Below the pieces are notes generated by a model. It was not told the DNA's origin and made no database searches. It was given only the letters and a program-made list of their open reading frames with translations. The position numbers were made by a program, and so were the translations under genes. From Fimbriiglobus sp. (GTDB taxonomy: Bacteria > Planctomycetota > Planctomycetia > Gemmatales > Gemmataceae), in contig JANXTD010000143.1 in assembly GCA_025352585.1 (NCBI GenBank), forward strand, positions 1 through 6,837: a stretch of 6,837 bases of DNA, in the 5' to 3' direction. Of the stretch, positions 1-6,600 are shown in pieces (position 1 is the stretch's first letter; each line of letters begins with the position of its first letter).

Positions 1-54
1 CTCGACCTCCAGTCGCTCACGCTCTTGGCTCGCCGGTCGTTCGGTCAGTGACAT
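1..54 (-). CDS. Possible N-terminus of a gene running off the left edge (partial, strand uncertain)
   Basis: On the minus strand an ATG at 54-52 opens a frame reading MSLTERPASQERERLEVE to the window edge, with an AGG five bases upstream. The stretch is rich in Glu and Arg and would suit a helical N-terminus. The exactly antisense plus-strand reading is an equal competitor: it gives LDLQSLTLLARRSFGQ and stops at TGA 49-51, with G or C at 14 of 16 third positions against about 12 of 18 for the minus reading. If the plus reading is right, this is the tail of a gene 60 bases upstream of the small gene at 112. Eighteen codons are too few to decide, and no function can be given. Confidence 0.28.
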   Translation of the reverse strand, partial: MSLTERPASQERERLEVE

Positions 55-76
55 TCCAGCCTAACGCTGGTAGTAT
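48..76 (+). promoter_or_regulatory. Candidate sigma-70-type promoter for the small gene at 112
   Basis: GTGACA at 48-53 (five of six matches to the -35 consensus) and TAGTAT at 71-76 (four of six to the -10) are separated by 17 bases. Transcription would begin near 83, leaving a leader of about 30 bases that carries the GGAG at 100-103. The spacer holds a perfect inverted repeat, CCAGC at 56-60 and GCTGG at 66-70. The call rests on consensus matching only. Confidence 0.33.
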
Positions 77-111
77 GCGATCGTCTGCTCACCGCTCCCG
101 GAGCCACGCCC

Positions 112-369
112 ATGCGACCCGAAGACATCCGCGAGTTCGTCCGCCGCCTGCCGTTCGAGCCGTTCCGCATCACGCTGACCGACGGCCGCACGTTCGACGC
201 GGTCCACCCCGACTTGGTCATGGTCGGTCGCGGCAACGTCGCCGTCGGCCTGCCGCGGCCTGGCGACGTGGACCCGATCTACGACCGACTCGTGACGATG
301 TCGCTGTTGCACATCATGCAGGTCGAGCCGATCGCGTCGGCGCTACCGCCGTCCAACGGCGTGGGCTGA
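112..369 (+). CDS. Conserved-looking small hypothetical protein, 85 residues
   Basis: The ATG at 112 is preceded by GGAG at 100-103 with an 8-base gap, a good ribosome-binding site, and the frame runs 85 codons to TGA at 367-369. The protein has no signal peptide, membrane segment or cysteine. It starts MRPEDIREFVRRLPFEPFRI (about residues 1-20), followed by TDGRTFDAVHPDLVMVGR, and ends in a hydrophobic strand-like stretch (LLHIMQVEP). This layout, a short helix then alternating beta-type strands around a 'TDGR.FD..HPD' core, resembles short uncharacterised proteins that I recall as frequent, often in several copies, in planctomycetes; that is recollection, not a search. A soluble cytoplasmic beta-rich domain is the most that can be inferred. 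Its stop is only 7 bases from the stop of the convergent gene at 377. Confidence 0.82.
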   Translation: MRPEDIREFVRRLPFEPFRITLTDGRTFDAVHPDLVMVGRGNVAVGLPRPGDVDPIYDRLVTMSLLHIMQVEPIASALPPSNGVG

Positions 370-376
370 CATCGCG

Positions 377-2950
377 TCACCCGTTCACTTCGATCTTGCC
401 CAGGAACAGCATCTTGCGGTCGCCGGTGCGGTACAGCTCCTCGAACATCAGCGGCAAGTCCGGCTTCATCAGCTTCGGCACGTAGCCGACCGGCTGGACG
501 CCGTTGACCGTCACGCGCACCGGCTTGGTCCAGTCGATCAGGTCGCGCTCCAGCCAGATCGTGAACTTCTTCACGCCCAACGCCTGCGTGATGGCGATCA
601 CGCCGTTGCGGCCGATGTCGGCGGCGAACTGCGGCGGCGGCGTGAGCGAGTTCGGGATGCCGGCGTCCATCGGGTCGCCGTAGCGCGTGCCGCCGGGGGA
701 GACGCCGACCCAGTAGTACCGGTCGTCGGCCTCGCGCAGCACCTGCCACGGCTCGACGGTGAAGGTGTTCAGGCGCAGGGTGGCCGAGCCGCGGGCGCGG
801 ACCTTGCGGCCCATCCAGTCGAACAGCCGCGGCACCTCGGCGGGGAACCACTCGGAGCCGCGGCCCCGGTAGACCGTCAGCATCGCCGGGTAGCCGCGCG
901 GCATCCACTTCTCGTAGACCTTGCGCAGCGCGGGGAACGAGCCGGCCAACTCGCCGACGACGAAGTGCGTGGGCAGCTTCTGGTTGTTCCGCCAATATTC
1001 GAGGTAGACCGACGACGGCAGGTTGACGCCGAAGCCGCACAGGCCGGCGAACAGGTCGGGGTGCGCCATCCCCAAATCGAGCGCGAAGCTCGCCCCCTCG
1101 GCGTAGCCGAACAAGAAAACGCGGTCGGCGTCGGCGTTGAAGCGGCGGAACACGTCCCGCAGCGGGGCCAGTGCCGAGACGTGTTCCTTGCCGGAGAAGT
1201 CGTAGTTGCCGCTGCCGAAGGTCGTCGTCCACTCCGGGGCGACGAGGATGTAGCCGTTGCGGTCGGCCTGCTCGGCCAGCCGCGCGATGACCGACCCGGC
1301 GGTCAGGCTCGCACTCGGCAGCGCCAGCATGACCGGGTACGAGCGGCCGTGGTGGTACTCGGTCGGCAGCCGCAGCAGGTAATCGACGCCCCTGGGGGCG
1401 AGCGGCTGCGCGCCGGTGTTGAGCCGCACGACGCCGGGGACGCCGTCGCACTCGGCCGGGGGGACCGCAGTCCAACTCGGCGACTGCAAGTCCATCGGCT
1501 TGGGCGGCGGCATCAGGCTGATGACCTGCGTCAGCTCGTCGGTCGCCAGCGGCACGGGGGTCGCCAGGCGGTAGGCGTCGAGCGCCGCGACGCGGGCGTT
1601 GGAGGTCGGGCCGGTCAGGTAATCGACGGCCAGCTTGCGCAGATTCCAGGTGCGGATTGCCCCCTCGACCGACTTGTCCGCGCCGTTCTTGCCCTTGAGC
1701 CAGCCGCTCACCGCGTAGGCCAAGAGCGCGTCCGACGGCTCGCTGGGCGACTGGCCCTTGTCGCGGCGGGCTTCGGACTGCTTGGCCAGGTCGTGGAAGA
1801 GTTCGAGCCGGCCGGCGGTGTCCGGGTGCAACTCGCTCAACACCGTCGCGGCCGCCTCCAGGAGCGTCGATGTCGCGGGCGGCAACTTGGGGCGCGGCGT
1901 GAAGATCGCCGCCGCGACCCCGGCGGCCGCTGCGCCGTTCACGATCGCGCTCATGCCGCCCTCGCGCTCGATGACGGCGCGCAGCAGGTCGCGGGTGCGC
2001 TCGAACTGCGGCTGCACGGCGTCGATGCCGGCCCTGGCCGCGGCGAGGCGGTTCTTGTCGCGGGCGTCGCTGGCAGTCGGGTTGAAGCCGGTCAGGAAGC
2101 GCCGGGCCTCCTCGTAGCGGCCGCACTTCACCGCCGCCTCGACCTCATCGACGACGACGCGGGTCTCGGCCTTGTCGATGTCGTCGGTCAGGGCGTCGAA
2201 GCGCTCGGTGATTTTGGCCTCCCACGGGCTGGGCGCGTCCTTCTTGAGCAACGCGAGTTCGGCCCGCGCCGCCCGGAGCCACTGCAATTGCCGGCGGGTG
2301 CCGTCGAACGCGGCCACGTCCTTGAGGAAACTGGCGATGAGCAGCCGGCGGTTAAGGTCGAGCTTCTCCTTGCCCGGCGGGTCGCGCAACTCCGGGTGCG
2401 TCGAGAGCCAGCGGCGCACGGCGGCGGGCGACTCCTCCCAGGTGTGGTAGCCCTGCGTCAGCGCGTCCGACGGCGAGTCGATGGTGAACGAGTAGGCGTC
2501 GAGCTTGACGATCTGCTGCGTGATAACCTGCTTGCCGCCCTCGGTGGTGACGGTGTCCAGGGTGCGGACCCAGTTGTCGTTGAACTCGGTGCGGCTGCGG
2601 ACCTCGCGGATCGCCAGGACGGCGCGCTTGAGGCTGCGCTTGAGCTTGTTGGCGTACTCGGGGCCGACCTCGCGCTTGGCCTCCTTATCGACCTTGCCGC
2701 CCTTGCCGGCGTGCGTGCTGAAGATGACGATCTTCGGACCGTCCTGCACCACGTCGAAGCCGTTGATCGCGGCGACCTTGATCGACCGGCCGTTGGCGTC
2801 GGACATGGTGTCCGACTCGCGGGCGTAGTTGCCCTGGACGGTGTAGCCGTCGGACATGGTGACGGTGACGGGGTCGGCGGCGACGGTGACCGCCAGCCCG
2901 CCGAGGAGGGCCAGCGCCGCGCAGGCGAGGCGGGCGGAAGGGCGTGGCAT
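377..2950 (-). CDS. Exported protein with C-terminal alpha/beta-hydrolase (esterase/PHB-depolymerase-like) region, probably lacking catalytic residues
   Basis: An 857-residue protein. I start it at ATG 2950-2948: GGAG lies 8 bases upstream, and the product begins with a typical signal peptide (Arg at 3 and 7, hydrophobic 8-23, likely cleavage after Ala25), so it should leave the cytoplasm. An in-frame ATG at 2986 overlaps a candidate -10 element and is less likely. Residues 26-160 look beta-rich, starting with a 'MSDGYTVQGNY' segment; about 170-480 is largely helical, charged and unrecognised. Residues about 505-715 match the esterase/PHB-depolymerase kind of alpha/beta hydrolase: DYLLRLPTEY, a YPVMLALP strand, GYILVAPEW, then DRVFLFGYAEGASFALDLG with HPDLFAGL. 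The elbow reads G-Y-A617-E-G, so Ala replaces the nucleophilic Ser. Ser699 in the RGRGSEWF segment sits about where a catalytic His is expected. About 716-857 is a beta-type tail (FTIWLERDLIDW, VRVTVNG). A binding or structural role in the periplasm or at the surface is more likely than catalysis, but no substrate can be named. Confidence 0.85.
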   Translation of the reverse strand: MPRPSARLACAALALLGGLAVTVAADPVTVTMSDGYTVQGNYARESDTMSDANGRSIKVAAINGFDVVQDGPKIVIFSTHAGKGGKVDKEAKREVGPEYANKLKRSLKRAVLAIREVRSRTEFNDNWVRTLDTVTTEGGKQVITQQIVKLDAYSFTIDSPSDALTQGYHTWEESPAAVRRWLSTHPELRDPPGKEKLDLNRRLLIASFLKDVAAFDGTRRQLQWLRAARAELALLKKDAPSPWEAKITERFDALTDDIDKAETRVVVDEVEAAVKCGRYEEARRFLTGFNPTASDARDKNRLAAARAGIDAVQPQFERTRDLLRAVIEREGGMSAIVNGAAAAGVAAAIFTPRPKLPPATSTLLEAAATVLSELHPDTAGRLELFHDLAKQSEARRDKGQSPSEPSDALLAYAVSGWLKGKNGADKSVEGAIRTWNLRKLAVDYLTGPTSNARVAALDAYRLATPVPLATDELTQVISLMPPPKPMDLQSPSWTAVPPAECDGVPGVVRLNTGAQPLAPRGVDYLLRLPTEYHHGRSYPVMLALPSASLTAGSVIARLAEQADRNGYILVAPEWTTTFGSGNYDFSGKEHVSALAPLRDVFRRFNADADRVFLFGYAEGASFALDLGMAHPDLFAGLCGFGVNLPSSVYLEYWRNNQKLPTHFVVGELAGSFPALRKVYEKWMPRGYPAMLTVYRGRGSEWFPAEVPRLFDWMGRKVRARGSATLRLNTFTVEPWQVLREADDRYYWVGVSPGGTRYGDPMDAGIPNSLTPPPQFAADIGRNGVIAITQALGVKKFTIWLERDLIDWTKPVRVTVNGVQPVGYVPKLMKPDLPLMFEELYRTGDRKMLFLGKIEVNG

Positions 2951-2984
2951 CGGGGCGACTCCGGGGGTCGTGGGGGATGCGCCC

Positions 2985-3012
2985 ATTGTTCGCACTTCTG
3001 CGACGCGGTCAA
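2985..3012 (-). promoter_or_regulatory. Candidate promoter for the exported hydrolase-like gene
   Basis: On the minus strand TTGACC (complement of 3007-3012, five of six to consensus) and AACAAT (complement of 2985-2990, four of six) are 16 bases apart. Transcription would start near 2978 and give a leader of about 28 bases that carries the GGAG before ATG 2950. The upstream ATG at 2986-2984 would fall inside the -10 box, which supports the shorter start. Consensus evidence only. Confidence 0.38.
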
Positions 3013-3020
3013 GGAAGCGA

Positions 3021-3049
3021 TTGCAAGCCGGCCACTTCCGCCGCACAAT
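3021..3049 (+). promoter_or_regulatory. Candidate promoter for the zinc-ribbon gene
   Basis: TTGCAA at 3021-3026 (four of six to the -35 consensus) and CACAAT at 3044-3049 (four of six to the -10) have the ideal 17-base spacing. The predicted start of transcription is near 3056, about 31 bases before the ATG at 3088. The two -35 boxes of this divergent pair are only 8 bases apart, so the promoters are back to back and could share a regulator. Confidence 0.35.
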
Positions 3050-3072
3050 AAGGGGAGACGCTTGACCCCCGC

Positions 3073-3078
3073 GAGGAG
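3073..3078 (+). promoter_or_regulatory. Ribosome-binding site of the zinc-ribbon gene
   Basis: GAGGAG lies 9 bases before the ATG at 3088, a strong Shine-Dalgarno match that fixes this start. The CxxC motif begins only seven residues after it, so a later start would remove the zinc site. Confidence 0.6.
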
Positions 3079-3087
3079 CGCCGACCG

Positions 3088-3522
3088 ATGCCGATCCGAT
3101 TCCGCTGCCCGGACTGTGAGACGGTGCTGAGCATCGCCACGCGCAAGGCCGGCACGCCGATCGCCTGCCCCAAGTGCGGCGAGGAGATTCTCGTCCCCGC
3201 GCCTGGCACGGAGCCCGAGATCGACCTGGCCGACGAGGGCAACCTGGCGCGCGACGCCGACTTGCTGGCGCGGAACGGCTCGGGCACCGCGGCCGTCGTG
3301 GCAAAGATGCCGCCGCTGCCGTCGGTGCGCTTCGAGAAGCCGGACTTCGGCCGCGCCCGCGAAGCCGCCGAGAGGCCGGCGGACAGTGCCGTCGTGGAGG
3401 CGGTGACGGTCCCGGTCGAGGACGGCCTGTTCCTGACTCGGCGCACCGCCGCGGTGCTTGTGGCGTTCGCCGCGGCGATGGTCGGCCTGGCGTTCGCGAC
3501 GGGGTTCCTGGTGGGCCGCTGA
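3088..3522 (+). CDS. Zinc-ribbon protein with C-terminal membrane anchor, 144 residues
   Basis: The N-terminus is a compact zinc ribbon with two CxxC knuckles: C7-PD-C10 and C27-PK-C30, 16 residues apart, in the pattern FRCPDC...ACPKCGEEILVPAP. This arrangement of four Cys usually binds one zinc ion and mediates protein or nucleic-acid contacts. Residues about 41-115 are acidic or Pro/Ala-rich, low in complexity and probably disordered. Residues about 120-142 (TAAVLVAFAAAMVGLAFATGF) form one hydrophobic helix preceded by Arg-Arg, with only Gly-Arg after it. The protein should therefore be tail-anchored in the inner membrane with the zinc ribbon in the cytoplasm. There is no signal peptide. 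Its exact role is unknown; similar ribbon-plus-anchor proteins are, to my recollection, common in planctomycetes. It is divergent from the exported hydrolase-like gene and convergent with pyc. Confidence 0.88.
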   Translation: MPIRFRCPDCETVLSIATRKAGTPIACPKCGEEILVPAPGTEPEIDLADEGNLARDADLLARNGSGTAAVVAKMPPLPSVRFEKPDFGRAREAAERPADSAVVEAVTVPVEDGLFLTRRTAAVLVAFAAAMVGLAFATGFLVGR

Positions 3523-3527
3523 AAACC

Positions 3528-3609
3528 GGGTATCGGGTGTCGGGTATGGGGTGTCGCAGAACCAACCTCGACGATTCTGCGACACCCGACACCCGACCAC
3601 CCGACACGC
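3528..3609. repeat. Inverted heptad repeat (GGGTRTC units) forming a long imperfect hairpin; candidate bidirectional terminator
   Basis: The left arm is four 7-base units in tandem: GGGTATC 3528-3534, GGGTGTC 3535-3541, GGGTATG 3542-3548, GGGTGTC 3549-3555, then GCAGAA. The right arm is the reverse complement: TTCTGC 3575-3580, GACACCC 3581-3587, GACACCC 3588-3594, then an 8-base variant and GACACGC to 3609. The inner 13 base pairs (3549-3561 with 3575-3587) are perfect around a 13-base loop, and pairing continues with a few mismatches and one bulge to the outer units. The element lies between the stops of two convergent genes, 6 bases after one and 17 bases before the other, a suitable place for a terminator working on both strands, although there is no T-tract. 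It may instead be a dispersed intergenic repeat. Confidence 0.75.
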
Positions 3610-3625
3610 GATCGACGACATCGAA

Positions 3626-6600
3626 TTACGAGAACCGCACCAACAGATCCCCGCCCTCGACCTGCGTTGCCGGCTTCGCCAGCACCTCGGCGACCTTGCC
3701 GGCCGACTCGGCGTAGATCGTCGTCTGCATCTTCATCGCCTCCAGCGTCACCAGCTTCTGGCCCTTGGTGACCTCCTCGCCGGCGTTCACCATGACCGCC
3801 ACGATCGCGCCCGGCATGGGGGCCGCGACGTGCTTGGGGTTCGACGGGTCGGCCTTCGGCCTGGCCGCCGGGCCGGTCGCGGTCAGCGAGCGGTCGAGCA
3901 CCAGGACTTCGCGCGGCTGGCCGTTCAACTCGAAGAAGACGAAGCGGCGGCCGTCCGGTTGGGCGTCGCCAATGGTCAGGAACTTGACGATCAGCGTCTT
4001 ACCGGCCTCGATCTCGACGCTCACCTCGTCGCCGCGCTGCATTCCGTAAAAGAACACGGCCGTCGGCAGCACACTCACGTCGGAGTAGAGGGCTTCGTGC
4101 GCGGCGAAGTCGGCGAAGACCTTCGGGTACAGCAGGTACGACACGACCTCGCGGTCGGTCGGCGGCCGCTTCAACTTCGGCTGCAACTCCGCGGCGGCGG
4201 CGGCGAAGTCGGCCGGCGGCAAGCTCGCGCCGGGGCGGTCGGTCAGCGCCGGCTTGCCGCGCAGGATTCGCTCCTGGAGCGCCTTCGGGAAACCGCCGGG
4301 CGGCTGGCCGAGCTTGCCCTCGAAGAACTCGGTCACCGACTCGGGGCAGGCGATTTCCCGCTTCGGGTTCTCCACGTCGGCAGGCGTGAGGTTGTTGGCG
4401 AGCATGAACAGCGCCATGTCGCCGACGACCTTCGAGGTCGGCGTCACCTTGACGATGTCGCCGAACATGCGGTTCACCTCGGCGTACATGCGGCACACTT
4501 CGGGCCACCGGTCGCCGAGGCCGAGTGATTTGGACTGCTGCATCAGGTTGGTCGCCTGGCCGCCGGGCATCTCGTGAAGGTACACGTCGGCCGTCGGGGC
4601 GTTTTGGCCCGACTCGAAGGGGCTGTAGTACGTGCGGACTTCTTCCCAATACTGGGCCGTCTTCTGCAAGTCGTCGAACTTCAGGCCGGTGTCGCGCTCG
4701 GTGTACCGCAGCGCCTCGACGAGGCCGTTCAGGGTCGGCTGTGCGGTGATGCCCGAGAGCGGGGCGAAGGCGCAATCGACAATATCGACCCCCTCCTCCG
4801 CGGCGAGGAGGTACGACGCGAGTTGTCCGCCGGGGGCGTCGTGCGTGTGGAAGTGGATCGGCACGTTCACTTCGTCCCGCAGCGCCTTCACCAGCTTCTT
4901 CGCCGCGTAAGGTTTGAGCAGGCCGGCCATGTCCTTGATGGCGAGCAGGTGCGTGCCCATCTTGACGAGTTCTTTGGCGAGGTTGACGAAGTACGTCAGC
5001 GTGTACTTGTCGCGCTTGGGGTCGAGGATGTCACCCGTGTAACAGATCGCGGCCTCGGCCAGGGCGTCGGTCTTGAGCACCGCGTCGATGCCGACGCGCA
5101 GGTTCGGCAGCCAGTTGTTGGCGTCGAAGATGCGGAACACGTCCATGCCGGCGTCGGCCGACTCCTTCACGAAGGCGTTGACGACGTTGTCGGGGTAGTT
5201 GGTGTACCCCACGGCACTCGCGGCCCGCAGCAGCATCTGGAACAGCACGTTGGGGATGCGGGTGCGCAGTTGAGCGAGGCGGTCCCACGGATCTTCCTTG
5301 AGGAAGCGCATACTCGTGTCGAAGGTCGCCCCGCCCCACATCTCGAGGCTGAAGAAGTCGGCGTGCCGCTGGGCGTACTCCGGCGCGATGTTCAGCATGT
5401 CGGCGGTGCGCATCCGCGTGGCCAGCAGCGACTGGTGGGCGTCGCGCATCGTCGTGTCGGTGATCATGAGGTGCTTCTGCGCCCGCACCCACTGCGCGAA
5501 CTTCACCGGCCCGAGTTGCTTCAACAGGTCGCGCGTGCCCTTCGGCGGCGTCACCGGGTCGCGGCGGCCGTGGGGCAGTTCCACCGGCTTCAGCGAGATC
5601 GCCGGCTTTTGCGAGGCCTTCACCTCGGGGTGGCCGTTGACCGAAATCTCGGCGATGTACGACAACAACTTCGACGCCCGGTCCTGCCGCGCGGCGAACT
5701 GGAACAGCGCCGGCGTGTCGTCGAGGAAGCGCGTCGTCACCGTGCCGTCGAGGAAGTCGGGGTTGGTGATGAGGTTCAGCAAGAACGGCAGGTTGGTCTT
5801 AACGCCGCGGACGCGGAACTCTTGCAGCACCCGCTCCATGCGACGGGCGGCGTCCACGAAGCGGTTGCCGCTGGCGGTGACCTTCACCAAAAGCGAGTCG
5901 TAAAACGGCGTGATGACCGCGCCGCTGAACGCGGTGCCGGCGTCGAGGCGGATGCCCAGGCCGCTGGCGGAGCGGTACGCCGAGAGCCGGCCGTAGTCGG
6001 GCGTGAAGCCGTTGGCGGGGTCCTCGGTCGTGACGCGGCACTGGATGGCATAGCCGTGGGTGACGATCTTCGACTGGTCGCCCATGCCGACCTCGGGGTC
6101 GCTCAGCGGCGTCCCCCCGGCGATGAGGATTTGCGTCTTGACGATGTCGTAGCCGGTGACGACTTCGGTAACGGTGTGCTCGACCTGAATCCGCGGGTTG
6201 ACCTCGATGAAGTAGAACGTCCCGGCCTGGACATCGACGAGGAACTCGACGGTACTGGCGTTGTCGATGCGCACCGCCTTGCCGATGGCGAGCGCGGCGT
6301 CGAGAATCTGGTCGCGCAACTTGCGGTCGAGGTTGGGCGCGGGGGCGAGTTCAACAACCTTCTGGTGCCGCCGCTGGATCGAACACTCCCGTTCGTGCAG
6401 ATAGAGGATCGTCCCATGCTGATCGCCGAGCAGCTGGATCTCGATATGGCGCGGCTGTTCGATGAATTTCTCGATGAATACCCGGTCGTCGCCAAAGCTC
6501 GCCAGCCCCTCGCGCTTCGTCGCCTCGAACCCCTCGCGCACGTCCGTCTCGGACCACGCCAGCCGCATCCCCTTACCGCCGCCGCCGGCCGAGGCCTTCA

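Noticed and set aside
279..2126. A 615-codon minus-strand frame overlapping the exported protein in another frame
   Set aside because: Same-strand shadow; extremely Arg/Pro/Gly-rich, without recognisable motifs.
2920..2950. Lipoprotein signal in the exported protein (Cys10)
   Set aside because: The residue at -3 is Arg and the Cys comes before the hydrophobic core ends, so it is not a lipobox; an ordinary signal peptide fits better.
2996..3004. TTCTGCGAC shared between the divergent promoter region and the hairpin element (3575-3583)
   Set aside because: Nine bases without the heptad units around them; chance recurrence is the simplest explanation.
965..3130. A 721-codon plus-strand open frame opposite the exported protein gene
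   Set aside because: It is a shadow of the minus-strand gene in high-GC DNA: the translation is low in complexity and rich in Arg, Gly, Val and Asp, without any domain, and the minus strand has clear hydrolase motifs and a signal peptide.
2951..3607. N-terminal extension of the minus-strand frame to 3607, which would give a 1076-residue protein
   Set aside because: The extra part is Arg/Pro/Ser-rich, runs antisense through the zinc-ribbon gene and the heptad repeat, and would bury the signal peptide. The ribosome-binding site and promoter candidates support ATG 2950.
3528..3609. CRISPR array from the short repeated units
   Set aside because: Units are 7 bases, in direct contact without spacers, and inverted across a loop; no cas genes are present.
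5298..5903. A 201-codon plus-strand frame opposite pyc
   Set aside because: Antisense shadow of strongly conserved pyruvate carboxylase sequence; no ribosome-binding site or domain evidence.
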